NCBI GenBank assembly: GCA_017880775.1
Contig: JADGRQ010000005.1
Span: 70,094-134,093, forward strand
Source: Burkholderiales bacterium
Lineage (GTDB): Bacteria; Pseudomonadota; Gammaproteobacteria; Burkholderiales; SG8-39
Reading direction: 5' to 3'
Length of the DNA stretch: 64,000 nt
A program made the translations under genes and the position numbers. Of this stretch, positions 38,664 to 46,554 are shown in pieces (the first letter of the stretch is position 1; every line of letters starts with the position of its first letter). The notes under the pieces are model-generated. The model saw nothing but the letters and a program-made list of their open reading frames with translations, was not told the origin of the DNA and did no database searches.

Positions 38664-39378
38664 ACAGCAGCCGTCCGTAGCCCTTGATGGGCGCGCGCAC
38701 GCCCGCGATGCGCAACGCGTTCCACATCATCGCCGAGGCGCTCGACAAAGCCGGTTTGCCCAGGTCGCGTTCCAGCATTTCGAGCACCGGCAGTGTCGGC
38801 ATGCCCAGGCCGCTCAGGAACACGCCTTGCGCCTCGGGCACGTCCACCCGCCGGGCGAGCTGGTAGGCCCGTTCCGGCGTCTCATCGTAGATGTTGACGA
38901 CCTCGTCGAGGTTGCCGAAGGCGGGAACCGCGATCCCGTGCGCCTCGAGATGCGCTTTGCTCTTGCGCGTGGCTTCGTCGCCGTAGGGCGTGCCCAGCGC
39001 GACCCGCTGCACGCCGAGGTGCGCGAGCGCCTCGAGCACGCTGCCAAAGGCAGTGATGAAGCGTGTGCCGCTTGATCGCTCCAGGCGCGCAACCAGCGCT
39101 GCCTCGCCTTCCTTGCCCAGCGTATAGCTCGACGCCGTGTGCGCCAGCACGATCGCGTCGGGCTTCACCATCGCCAGCAGCGCGACGTTTTCGTCCAGGT
39201 GCGCGATCTGGGTCCGATTGCGCTCTTCCTGGCCCTCGTGCGAACCCACCGCGCCATGCGCGACCATGCGCGTGAAATGCACGGTCACGCCGGGCGGCAC
39301 CAGCTGCATCATCTCGGGTTCCACCGTCGGGTTTCCGGGCGGAACCAGGAAACCGATGCGTATTTTTCGTGCCGTCAT
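38650..39378 (-). CDS. Asp/Glu racemase-superfamily protein (maleate isomerase/arylmalonate decarboxylase-like), cysteine-free
   Basis: A 242-residue protein with the family's N-terminal nucleotide-free fold start KIRIGFLVPPGNPTVEPEM and the two half-site regions AIVLAHTASSYTLG (residues near 78) and GVFLSGLGMPTLPVLEMLE (near 190). In maleate isomerase and related enzymes each region carries a catalytic cysteine; here both are replaced and the whole protein has no cysteine. It therefore may not isomerise or may use other chemistry. The ATG overlaps the GST stop by four bases, so they are coupled. Confidence 0.82.
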   Translation of the reverse strand: MTARKIRIGFLVPPGNPTVEPEMMQLVPPGVTVHFTRMVAHGAVGSHEGQEERNRTQIAHLDENVALLAMVKPDAIVLAHTASSYTLGKEGEAALVARLERSSGTRFITAFGSVLEALAHLGVQRVALGTPYGDEATRKSKAHLEAHGIAVPAFGNLDEVVNIYDETPERAYQLARRVDVPEAQGVFLSGLGMPTLPVLEMLERDLGKPALSSASAMMWNALRIAGVRAPIKGYGRLLSSPL

Positions 39379-39995
39379 CCGAGTTCTTCGGCCAGGGCTT
39401 TCTTCACCGTGGGACGCACGGACATCCGGGTCCTGTGATCGCGAATTTTCGGCAGGCGCGCGAGATCCACTCCGTCGGCTTCCAGCCACTGTGCGAGCGT
39501 GAACAGATACGGATCGCAGATCGTGTAGGTCTCCCCCATCACCCAGGGGCCTTCGAACATCGTGCGCTCGATCAGGCCGAAACACTCAGAGACCGATGCT
39601 GGTACCTTCTTCTTCATCGCTTCGATCGCGGCAGAATCGTCGACCCAGCGGTAGCCGCGCATGCGGTGCGCGTGGGCGACGTGGACGGTGGAACACAGGT
39701 AGCTGTTGAAGGCCTGGACGCGGGCGAAAGCGAAGGGATCCGACAGCGGCGCAAGCTTCGCCCTCGGGAAACTCTGCGCGATGAAGGCAAGGATCGCAGG
39801 CGTTTCGGTCAGCACTCCGTCGCCGGTGTCCAGGGACGGCACCCGCGCCTTGGGATTGATCGCCAGATATTCCGGCTTGCGCTGGTCGTCGCTGGAGAAG
39901 CTCAGCCGGACGGTTTCGTACTGCGCACCCGCCTCCTCCAGCGCGATATGCGAGGCGAGCGCACAGGTGTTGGCGGCGTAGAACAATTTGAGCAT
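39375..39995 (-). CDS. glutathione S-transferase, beta-like
   Basis: A 206-residue GST. The thioredoxin-like N-domain starts MLKLFYAANTCALASHIALEE, with C11 of the NTCAL motif in the beta-class catalytic position, and the cis-proline/GSH contact is ARVPSLDTGDG followed by ETPAILAFIA. The C-domain has the WVMGETYTICDPYLF capping motif. It conjugates or reduces with glutathione in the cytosol. It lies 25 nt downstream of the CMD-family gene and overlaps the cysteine-free racemase-family gene, forming a small operon. Confidence 0.9.
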   Translation of the reverse strand: MLKLFYAANTCALASHIALEEAGAQYETVRLSFSSDDQRKPEYLAINPKARVPSLDTGDGVLTETPAILAFIAQSFPRAKLAPLSDPFAFARVQAFNSYLCSTVHVAHAHRMRGYRWVDDSAAIEAMKKKVPASVSECFGLIERTMFEGPWVMGETYTICDPYLFTLAQWLEADGVDLARLPKIRDHRTRMSVRPTVKKALAEELG

Positions 39996-40020
39996 TGCAC
40001 TCCTACTCTGACCTTCCGCC

Positions 40021-40572
40021 TCAAGCCTGGGCGCCCGGCAGGAAGTCGTCGAGCGGGACGCCGAAGCTGTTGAGCGCCCAGGAAACGAGGTTGTACTGCC
40101 CGATGGTGAACACCACGTCGATCATCTGCTCGGTCGAATAGTTCGCCTGCAGCACCGCCCAGGTCCGATCGGAGACCACGGAACTCTCGAACAGGTCGTC
40201 CGCCGCCTGCAGCAGCGCGGCCTCGTGCGCGTTCCAGCCCGACCCGGGTCCCTGTTTGACGCGCTCGATCTCCGCTTCGGTGATGCCGCCACGCTTGGCG
40301 ATCTCGACGTGCTGCGCCCATTCGTACTCGGACTGGTTCAGCCAGCCGATGCGCAGGATCAGCAGCTCGCGCGCGCGCAACGGCAGGGTCTGCTTCTGCA
40401 GCACGTGGCCGGCAAACACGGTCCAGCGCTTGACCAGCTTCGGGTGGTTCATCAGCACCCGGAAGATGTTGAGGTCACGGCCGCCGATCCGGTTCTTCGC
40501 CGCGGTGTCGGCGTCGTCGCCGGTCAATTGCGCGAGGTCGCGCAGCGCAATGCGCTGCTTTCGCCTGATCAC
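40021..40572 (-). CDS. carboxymuconolactone decarboxylase family protein
   Basis: A 183-residue CMD/AhpD-fold protein. The core RVLMNHPKLVKRW, LPLRARELLILRIGWLNQSEYEWAQHVEIAKRGG and AHEAALLQAADDLF is diagnostic. It has no CxxC of AhpD: the usual cysteine position before SEYEWAQH is Gln. The GTG at 40572 is the only start that keeps the protein free of an unlike N-terminal extension and lies 7 nt after the stop of the peroxiredoxin remnant, so translation may be coupled to it. Function in this family is often unknown; a role as a lactone or peroxide-linked enzyme is possible. Confidence 0.83.
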   Translation of the reverse strand: MIRRKQRIALRDLAQLTGDDADTAAKNRIGGRDLNIFRVLMNHPKLVKRWTVFAGHVLQKQTLPLRARELLILRIGWLNQSEYEWAQHVEIAKRGGITEAEIERVKQGPGSGWNAHEAALLQAADDLFESSVVSDRTWAVLQANYSTEQMIDVVFTIGQYNLVSWALNSFGVPLDDFLPGAQA

Positions 40573-40579
40573 CCGGGAT

Positions 40580-40690
40580 TCAGCGCCGCTGCTTGACCAC
40601 GCGCAGGTAGGCCCAGTCGTGGAAGTTGATCGTGCCTTGGGTGGTCTTGGCGGTGAAATTGGGGGCTGTATCGTTGATTCGCAGGGACAT
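40580..40690 (-). pseudogene. 1-Cys peroxiredoxin remnant with in-frame central deletion
   Basis: A 36-codon reading frame with a good AGGAG ribosome site. Its first 26 residues, starting MSLRINDTAPNF and ending TTQGTINFHDW, read as the N-terminus of a 1-Cys (Prx6-like) peroxiredoxin. The last ten, AYLRVVKQRR, resemble the C-terminal tail of the same family (PYLRxxxQ). About 175 codons including the catalytic cysteine would be missing. It may now serve as a leader peptide coupled to the CMD-family gene 7 nt downstream. Assembly error is a possible alternative. Confidence 0.6.
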
Positions 40691-40860
40691 GGCCGCTCCT
40701 GGGAAAGTGTAAATTCATGCTGGGGAGGTTTCAGCCCAAGTATTCCGCCTCTCGGGTATTCTAGCTCTCGGGACGGATGTGCGCCAACGCACAGACAGTG
40801 TCCCGCGGTTCCGGACAATGGATGTCCGCCATCGATCCAAGCCTTGAAAAGGAGAGCATC

Positions 40861-41238
40861 ATGTTATTTCTTACTACGACTATCCGTATTGTCGCCGTTA
40901 GCAGTTTGCTGTGCGCCACCGTGGCAATCGCCGCCGATCCGTCCGATGCTCGCGCGCGCTACCAGAGCGACCGCGCTGCATGCATGAGCGGCGAGTCGAA
41001 CCAGGACCGCAAGACCTGCCTGCGTGAAGCCGGCGCCGCGCTGCAGGAGGCGCGGCGCGGAGGCCTCGACGACCGCCAGGCCCAGTACGAACGAAACCTG
41101 GTCGATCGCTGCGAACGGCTGCCGGCGGAGGATCGCCAGTATTGCATCCGGCGAATGAACGGCGAAGGCCGTGTGGAAGGCAGCGTCGCGGGCGGCGGCA
41201 TCTACCGGGAACTCACGGTGACGGTGCCCGCGCGCTGA
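40861..41238 (+). CDS. small secreted cysteine-containing protein, unknown function
   Basis: A 125-residue protein with a Sec signal peptide (hydrophobic residues 8-22, cleavage after AIAA near residue 24) and an AGGAG site 8 nt before the ATG. The mature part is charged and helical and has four cysteines (in AACMSG, KTCLREAG, VDRCERLP and QYCIRRM), which could form two periplasmic disulfides. No family was recognised. It is divergent from the peroxiredoxin remnant (170-nt gap) and its end is 11 nt from the convergent Bug gene. Confidence 0.75.
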   Translation: MLFLTTTIRIVAVSSLLCATVAIAADPSDARARYQSDRAACMSGESNQDRKTCLREAGAALQEARRGGLDDRQAQYERNLVDRCERLPAEDRQYCIRRMNGEGRVEGSVAGGGIYRELTVTVPAR

Positions 41239-41249
41239 CCGAGCCGGCG

Positions 41250-42290
41250 TCAGTTGATCTTCGCGCCGGAATCCTTCACCACCTTCGCCCAGCGCACCAT
41301 CTCGCTTTTCACGTGCGCGTCGAGCTGCGCGGGCGTTGAGCCGATGATCTGGTAACCCACCGCCTCGATCGCTTTCTTCGCCTCGGGCACGGCCATCGCC
41401 TTGATGAATTCGGCGTTCAGCTTCTGCACGATCGCGGGCGGCGTGTTGGCCGCGGCGAAAATTCCGTACCAGGCGGAGATGTCGAATCCGGGCACGCCGG
41501 ATTCCTGAATCGTCGGCACGTTGGGCAGCACGTGCGAGCGCTTGGCGGTGGAGACCCCGATCGCGCGGAACCGGCCGCCCTGGATCTGCGCGAGCGATGA
41601 GGACAGGCTGTCGAACATCAGGTCGACTTCGCGGCCCATCAGGCCCGCGACCGCCGGCCCGCTGCCCTTGTAGGGCACGTGCGTGAGGTCGATGCCGACC
41701 ACCGTCTTGAAGTACTCGACCGCGAGGTGGCTGGTGTTTCCCGCGCCGGCGGAGCCGTAGTTGAGCTTGCCCGGATTCGCTTTCGCGGCTTTGATCAGGT
41801 CCTGGATGGTCTGGATCTGCGCCTGCGAGTTCACCACCACCACCAGCGGCAAAGTCGCCGCGAGCGTGATGGAGGAGAAATCCTTGACGGTGTCATACGG
41901 AAGATTCGGCATCAGCGACGCGTTGATCGCGTGCGCGGTGAGCAGCATGATGATCGTGTACCCGTCCGGGGCTGATTTGGCGACGACATCGGCGCCGATG
42001 GTCGAGCCGGCGCCCGGCTTGTAGTCGATGAGCACCGGTTGGCCGAGGCTCTTGGTCATCTCGTTCGCGATCGGGCGCGCGAGGATCTCCGAGCTGCCGC
42101 CCGGCGGGTACGGCATGATGAAGCGGATGGGTTTGGTGGGGTAATTCTGTGCGTACGCACCGTTCACCAGCAGTACGCTCGCGGCCAACGCGAGGGCGGG
42201 GAATAACTTTCGGAAATTGAACCAATGTGCGGCGTGCGCATAAAACACTGTTCGGCTCTCCCAATGAGACACGCAGGCGGCGGTTTTCAT
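41250..42290 (-). CDS. Bug/TctC-type solute-binding protein
   Basis: A 346-residue binding protein. The signal sequence FRKLFPALALAASVLLVNGAYA is preceded by about 26 extra residues if the ATG at 42290 is used; that ATG overlaps the UbiA-family stop by four bases. A GTG inside the leader would give a normal-length signal peptide, so the start is uncertain. Core motifs are PTKPIRFIMPYPPGGSSE, IDYKPGAGSTIGADVVAK and VPYKGSGPAVAGLMGREVDLMFD. It is the last gene of a methyltransferase-UbiA-Bug run. Ligand unknown. Confidence 0.92.
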   Translation of the reverse strand: MKTAACVSHWESRTVFYAHAAHWFNFRKLFPALALAASVLLVNGAYAQNYPTKPIRFIMPYPPGGSSEILARPIANEMTKSLGQPVLIDYKPGAGSTIGADVVAKSAPDGYTIIMLLTAHAINASLMPNLPYDTVKDFSSITLAATLPLVVVVNSQAQIQTIQDLIKAAKANPGKLNYGSAGAGNTSHLAVEYFKTVVGIDLTHVPYKGSGPAVAGLMGREVDLMFDSLSSSLAQIQGGRFRAIGVSTAKRSHVLPNVPTIQESGVPGFDISAWYGIFAAANTPPAIVQKLNAEFIKAMAVPEAKKAIEAVGYQIIGSTPAQLDAHVKSEMVRWAKVVKDSGAKIN

Positions 42291-43318
42291 TCGCGAATGG
42301 CGGGCCAAACGGCGCCGGCGGCCAAGCCGAGAATGTAGATCCAGCCGAACAGGCGGTTGTGCACGAGGCAGGCGCGGTGATACCAGAGCGGCCACCCGAC
42401 GTAGCCCTCCGGCGGCGCGGCTGGGCGCGGCCGGATCATGACCGACAATGCACGCACACCGCGGGGAAGTGCGACGAAAATGACTGCGGCGAAAAGCGTG
42501 AGTCGCCCGAGCGCGATCAGCGCTGCTGCCACGATGTACATAAGAACGACTGTCGCGATGTTCAGCCTCAGCGCGGTCCGCTCGCCGAGCAAGACCGGCA
42601 GAGTCCGGATGCCCTTGGCGGAGTCGAAGTCGATCTGGTCGATGTGCTTGCCGATCAGGATCGACATCACGCCAAGCCCATAGGGTATCGACACGTAGAA
42701 CGCATCGGCGGACACGTGGCCCGTAAACATGGCGTAGCCGCCGCCCACCATGAGCGGCCCCCACACCAGCAATACCGCGAGCTCGCCCAGCCCGATACAC
42801 TTCAGCGGGATTGGGGCGGCGTCGTAAAGAAACAGCAGTGCGATTCCGGCCGCGGCGAACGCCACCGCGATCCACCCGCGTTCGACGATGAAGAACGCCG
42901 TGATGCCGATGCCGATCGCGCACAGAATCGCAAGTCCGGTCATGAGAACCCGTGTGTCCAGCACGCCGCTTGCGAGCGGGTGAACCGTGTAACGCATGCG
43001 TGGTGAATCCGGCGTGTCGTGCCCACGCTTGTAGCCGAAGTAGTCGTTGCTGAGATTGCTGATCATGTGCGCGACTACGAACCCGATCAACACCAGGAGG
43101 AACACGAGCCAGTTGAATTGCCTGTCGGTGACGGCCAGCAGCCCGGCGATAATCGCGGCCTGCGCTGAAATCACCAGGATGACGCTGCGGGCGGCGTAAA
43201 GAAACTTCGAGACTGAGTCGAGCCGCTGGACCTCTTCGACGCCCGGACGATAAAAGCCTACGAAGGCCCCCAGCCACAACGTCGGCTTCGATCGGCTTGC
43301 TGCCGGTATCTTGTCCAT
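42287..43318 (-). CDS. UbiA/MenA-family prenyltransferase
   Basis: A 343-residue membrane protein with about eight or nine helices and both aspartate-rich motifs: SNDYFGYKRGHDTPDSPR (N91, D92, D101) and GKHIDQIDFDSAKGIRTLP. These bind Mg2+-prenyl diphosphate; the NDYxxYxxGxD style is nearer to MenA than to UbiA. It transfers an isoprenoid tail to an aromatic or other acceptor at the membrane. No quinone-pathway genes lie nearby, so the acceptor is open. The ATG at 43318 is preferred; another lies six codons upstream. It follows a methyltransferase gene by 79 nt. Confidence 0.88.
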   Translation of the reverse strand: MDKIPAASRSKPTLWLGAFVGFYRPGVEEVQRLDSVSKFLYAARSVILVISAQAAIIAGLLAVTDRQFNWLVFLLVLIGFVVAHMISNLSNDYFGYKRGHDTPDSPRMRYTVHPLASGVLDTRVLMTGLAILCAIGIGITAFFIVERGWIAVAFAAAGIALLFLYDAAPIPLKCIGLGELAVLLVWGPLMVGGGYAMFTGHVSADAFYVSIPYGLGVMSILIGKHIDQIDFDSAKGIRTLPVLLGERTALRLNIATVVLMYIVAAALIALGRLTLFAAVIFVALPRGVRALSVMIRPRPAAPPEGYVGWPLWYHRACLVHNRLFGWIYILGLAAGAVWPAIRE

Positions 43319-43397
43319 CAGGCCAACGGACGCCATCTGAGCTGCTTGCAAATCAGGTCCAGCGGCAGAGAACCGGGCGTTCGCCGTGGCGCGACCA

Positions 43398-44066
43398 TCA
43401 ACGCGAATCCCGAGCAGCCCGCTCCTTGACGGCAATCAACCGGACAATCGGCACCGGCTTTCCACCGCTCTTTTCCCAATCGGCAGGCGCGACCGTGTCC
43501 TCGTAATACAGCACCCGCAAGCGGCCGAAGACTTTCGGCAGCTCGTTGCTGTAATGGCCGTAGCGCTCCCCTTGCAGGTTGTCCCGGTTGATGTCCCGAT
43601 GAATTGCTTCGATCACCAGGATTCCGCCCGGCTTGAGCGAGTCGACGATTTTCTTCGCGTTGCGCGTGACGTACTGGTGCATGTACATCCCCACCACCAG
43701 ATCCCAGCGCTGCTTGCCGTAGTCGAACTTGTCGACGTCGCCCACCGAGGCCTCCAGCTTCAGCCCTCGCTTCTGGGCGGTCTCCCGCGCCTGCCTGACG
43801 GCGACCTCGGAGATGTCGAACCCGGTCACCTCCCATCCGAGCGCCGCGAGGAAAAGGGCGTTGCGCCCCTGTCCCATGCCGATGTCGAGCGCCTTGCCCG
43901 GTTGTTTCCCCTTGACGGTCTCCGCGAGGAACTTGTTGAACTGGTATTCGCGTCCCTCCCGCTGGGCGTACAACTCGTTCCACACTTCCTGAGCAGACCG
44001 GCGCGGCTCCTGTGCCTGGGCCAGGCCAGAGAGACACAGCGCGACGATGATGATTGTCCTGTACAT
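43398..44066 (-). CDS. class I SAM-dependent methyltransferase with N-terminal signal peptide
   Basis: A 222-residue protein. Residues 1-19 (MYRTIIIVALCLSGLAQAQ) look like a cleavable Sec signal, and GGGGAGC precedes this ATG, so the signal is probably genuine. The rest is a class I methyltransferase: motif I ALDIGMGQGRNALFLAALG, acidic strand-2 end GFDIS, and post-motif LKPGGILVIEAIHRD. A periplasmic address is odd because SAM is cytosolic; the signal may instead be an uncleaved anchor. It lies upstream of the UbiA-family gene, where a prenyl-quinone-like methylation would fit. Substrate unknown. Confidence 0.83.
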   Translation of the reverse strand: MYRTIIIVALCLSGLAQAQEPRRSAQEVWNELYAQREGREYQFNKFLAETVKGKQPGKALDIGMGQGRNALFLAALGWEVTGFDISEVAVRQARETAQKRGLKLEASVGDVDKFDYGKQRWDLVVGMYMHQYVTRNAKKIVDSLKPGGILVIEAIHRDINRDNLQGERYGHYSNELPKVFGRLRVLYYEDTVAPADWEKSGGKPVPIVRLIAVKERAARDSR

Positions 44067-44124
44067 GGTGTGCTCCCCTTCCATCTGGAGCGGCGATTCT
44101 ACCCTTGGGCAGGAGCGCCACTCA

Positions 44125-45177
44125 ATGCCATACTCTCGCGCGATGCTGTTTCCCACCACGCTGGTCGGCAGTTATCCGCAACCGGATTGGCTCATCGACC
44201 GCACGAAGCTCGCCGGCCGCTTTCCGCCGCGCGTGCGCGCGCGCGAGCTGTGGCGCATCCCCGAGCCGTTCCTCGCCGAGGCCCAGGACGACGCGACGCT
44301 GGTCGCGATCCGGGCGCAGGAAGAAGCCGGGCTCGACATCATCACCGATGGCGAGATCCGGCGCGAGAGCTACTCCAACCGCTTCGCCACTGCGCTCGAA
44401 GGTGTCGACACCGACAACCCGGGCATTGCGCTCGACCGCTCGGGTCATCCGAATCCCGTGCCGCGCATCGTCGGCCGCATCCGACGCCGGCATCCCGTAG
44501 AGGTGGAAGACCTGAAGTTCCTCAGGCGCCATACCACGCGGCAGGTGAAGATCACCGTGCCCGGCCCGTTCACCATGAGCCAGCAGGCGCAGAACGACTT
44601 CTACCCATCCGCGGAACAAGCGGCGATGGATTACGCGGTCGCGGTGAACGAGGAAATCCGCGAGCTGTTCGCCGCGGGCGCGGACGTGGTGCAGATCGAC
44701 GAGCCGTACATGCAGGCGCGGCCGGAAAAGGCGCGGGAGTACGGGTTGGCTGCTTTGAACCGCGCGCTCGACGGGATTACCGGGACGACCGCGGTGCACA
44801 TCTGTTTCGGCTACGCCGCCATCATCCATGCGCGGCCTTCGGGTTACTCGTTCCTGCCGGAACTCGCGGGGTGTTTGTGTAAGCAGATATCGATCGAGAC
44901 CGCGCAATCGAAGCTCGACTGCTCCGTGTTCGAGAAGCTCGGCGGGAAACAGATCATGGTCGGGTGCATCGATTTGCAGGACATGACCGTCGAGACGCCG
45001 GAACAGATCGCTGCGCGGATACGCAGCGCGCTGCGCTACGTGAAGCCGGAGGACGTGATCCTCGCGCCGGATTGCGGGATGAAGTATCTGCCGCGCGATG
45101 TGGCGGATGGGAAGTTGCGGGCGATGGTGGAGGCGGCGCGGGTGTTGAGGGGGGAGTATCCGGAGACGAGCGGCTAG
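44125..45177 (+). CDS. cobalamin-independent methionine synthase C-domain-like protein (MetE family II)
   Basis: A 350-residue single-domain protein equivalent to the C-terminal half of MetE, about half the length of the full enzyme. The zinc ligands are in place: H225 and C227 in HICFGY, E258 in SIETAQS and C317 in APDCGMKYL. Such proteins transfer methyl groups to thiols, with methyl donor and acceptor differing between members. Start chosen at 44125 with AGGAG 9 nt upstream; an in-frame ATG at 44143 is possible. It is divergent from the methyltransferase gene and its last 4 nt overlap the PIN toxin gene. Confidence 0.87.
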   Translation: MPYSRAMLFPTTLVGSYPQPDWLIDRTKLAGRFPPRVRARELWRIPEPFLAEAQDDATLVAIRAQEEAGLDIITDGEIRRESYSNRFATALEGVDTDNPGIALDRSGHPNPVPRIVGRIRRRHPVEVEDLKFLRRHTTRQVKITVPGPFTMSQQAQNDFYPSAEQAAMDYAVAVNEEIRELFAAGADVVQIDEPYMQARPEKAREYGLAALNRALDGITGTTAVHICFGYAAIIHARPSGYSFLPELAGCLCKQISIETAQSKLDCSVFEKLGGKQIMVGCIDLQDMTVETPEQIAARIRSALRYVKPEDVILAPDCGMKYLPRDVADGKLRAMVEAARVLRGEYPETSG

Positions 45178-45605
45178 GCCCCGCGCGGTCCCGGTGCGAC
45201 AAATTCTCCCGGAGTGACGATCGCGATACCGCGGAACGGGTGCAGGTCGCGCAAGTGCGAATCGCCGCTGACAATGAGTTGCGCGTTCCCGTCGATCGCC
45301 AGTTCGAGAAACTTGTTGTCTTTCGGGTCACTGCACTCGGTCACTCGGGTCTGCACACCGATCACCTCGGACACCTGCGCCAGCACAAAGAGGAAGCGCG
45401 ATCGCCTTTCCTCGTCGAGGTAGTGGACAAACTTGGGTCGCATGATCACGTCGACAAGCTCGGCCAAAGTGGCCTCGGACTGGATCAGCTGAAAATCTTC
45501 CAAAACCCGGTCCAGCGCACGGGCCGACGCCGACTGCGGGAGCAAGGCCGCGCTGATGAGCACGTTCGTATCGACAACGATACGCGCCGGCTTACCTGTT
45601 GGCAT
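45174..45605 (-). CDS. PIN-domain toxin (COG1569 type)
   Basis: A 143-residue PIN nuclease-like protein. The acidic residues expected for Mg2+ binding are D12 (VVDTNVL), E44 (SEATLAEL), D93/D96 (CSDPKDNKFLELA) and D115 (VSGDSHL). PIN toxins cleave RNA. The ATG lies 14 nt inside the end of the antitoxin gene, giving a coupled pair. Its end overlaps the MetE-like gene by 4 nt tail to tail. Active site looks intact. Confidence 0.88.
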   Translation of the reverse strand: MPTGKPARIVVDTNVLISAALLPQSASARALDRVLEDFQLIQSEATLAELVDVIMRPKFVHYLDEERRSRFLFVLAQVSEVIGVQTRVTECSDPKDNKFLELAIDGNAQLIVSGDSHLRDLHPFRGIAIVTPGEFVAPGPRGA

Positions 45606-45891
45606 GCACGAGCGCGGTGACCTCGGCCTCGGTCAAGCCGTTTTGCGCGGCCTGGTTACCGGCATTCGCGGAAAACTCGCGCAATGCCTCGGCAGCCGCC
45701 TTGCCGCTGAGCGGGCTCAGTTCCCGAACTACTTTCATGAATTGCAGGAACGCCGAACGGGTATCCCCGCCTGGGGAAATCACGATGGACACCGGCCGTC
45801 CGCGGCGCGTAATCAGCACCGGCTCGCGTTGCGAAGCGTCGATGAGCTCACCGAAGCGATTTTGGGCTTCCAGAGATGTCATTGTTTTCAT
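45592..45891 (-). CDS. Phd/YefM-family antitoxin
   Basis: A 99-residue antitoxin. The N-terminal domain MKTMTSLEAQNRFGELIDAS, then EPVLITRRGRPVSIVIS, is the Phd/YefM DNA-binding fold; the C-terminal 50 residues are helical and should cover the PIN toxin. It is the first gene of the pair. A near-palindrome about 55 nt upstream may be its operator. Confidence 0.88.
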   Translation of the reverse strand: MKTMTSLEAQNRFGELIDASQREPVLITRRGRPVSIVISPGGDTRSAFLQFMKVVRELSPLSGKAAAEALREFSANAGNQAAQNGLTEAEVTALVHANR

Positions 45892-45942
45892 TGCGGTTCC
45901 TGATTGAGTGGTCTTGTCCGGCGCCAGTTTAAGCAGCCATTA

Positions 45943-45959
45943 TACCTGTTACAGAGGTA
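45943..45959 (-). promoter_or_regulatory. inverted repeat upstream of the Phd/PIN pair
   Basis: TACCT and AGGTA arms enclose a core CTGTTACAG (45946-45954) that is itself palindromic. It lies 52-68 nt upstream of the antitoxin ATG and at the edge of the lower-GC islet. It may be an operator for the antitoxin. No convincing -35/-10 pair was identified. Confidence 0.35.
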
Positions 45960-46088
45960 ATGGCGAACAAGAACACTCCTAAATGGCAGCGTTTATTCGA
46001 AGTAGGCCAGAGGGAGCTCGCGCCGATGGGGCCCAGCTCGTCGACAAATTCCGTGCGCATCCAGAAAATCAACGTCGATGCGAAATCC

Positions 46089-46364
46089 TCATTGAGAAAA
46101 CAAATCTGTACCTGGTGGTCCGTTCCCACGTGCGTACGCGGGTATTTGAAAGTTATAGCCTAACCACTTCTCCATTACCTGTTTCGCATGGACTGGTGCC
46201 ATTGAGCGTTCACGCCAACTAACTAGTAACTCTGCGAGTTCCTCGCCAGGGCCAACGCCATCGATACAGCACTCCAAAAGGTACGTTAACAAGCCCTCCA
46301 CGCTCATGACGTCGATTTCACGCAGATGTTCAACGCTGGGGTTTGTGAAATTTAGATTGGACAT
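46089..46364 (-). CDS. small protein of unknown function in the islet
   Basis: A 91-residue frame from ATG 46364 with protein-like composition (EHLREIDVMSVEGLLTYLLECC near the start, then PGEELAELLVSWRE). It overlaps the truncated nuclease frame by 35 nt in another frame. It could be a separate gene, or the shifted continuation of the nuclease gene, but it does not resemble the usual downstream part of that family. No ribosome site was evident. Function not assigned. Confidence 0.4.
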   Translation of the reverse strand: MSNLNFTNPSVEHLREIDVMSVEGLLTYLLECCIDGVGPGEELAELLVSWRERSMAPVHAKQVMEKWLGYNFQIPAYARGNGPPGTDLFSQ

Positions 46365-46554
46365 ACCACACGCCTTTCCAGCGCTCCGTTTCACTGGGAT
46401 ATGGCGCCTCTCCTTCAAAATATCCGTCTCGTCCACCATCGGCGCCTGGACCAAACCCGCTACTGCCTAATCCGAGCGTCTTCAGGGCTAAAAAGTTAAC
46501 TATATTCTCGAACGGCTCGGGGCCTAGTTTTGATAAGTCGTAGCTATCGGCCAT
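46330..46554 (-). pseudogene. truncated Mrr-type restriction-endonuclease-like N-terminal domain
   Basis: A 74-residue fragment starting MADSYDLSKLGPEPFENIVN. The stretch SSGFGPGADGGRDGYFEGE followed by WYVQSKFH is the D...QxK core of a PD-(D/E)xK nuclease of the kind that caps large STAND NTPases and other defence proteins. Those proteins are hundreds of residues longer; here the frame stops directly after KFHKPQR. It is therefore a relic or the result of a deletion or frameshift. Cleavage activity from so short a fragment is unlikely. Confidence 0.65.

Noticed and set aside
40573-40818. Long N-terminal extension of the CMD-family protein
   Set aside because: It is Pro/Ser/Thr/Arg-rich text in a different frame from the peroxiredoxin remnant and is unlike the family. 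The GTG at 40572 is better.
42291-43277. Extension of the second Bug protein across the UbiA-family gene
   Set aside because: The prenyltransferase motifs are in another frame; the extension is low-complexity. The ATGA overlap at 42287-42290 marks the true junction.
45929-46222. Small frames on both strands in the islet (45929-46129 minus, 45960-46163 and 45983-46222 plus)
   Set aside because: They overlap one another in conflicting frames, lack ribosome sites and resemble no known protein. Described only as islet content.
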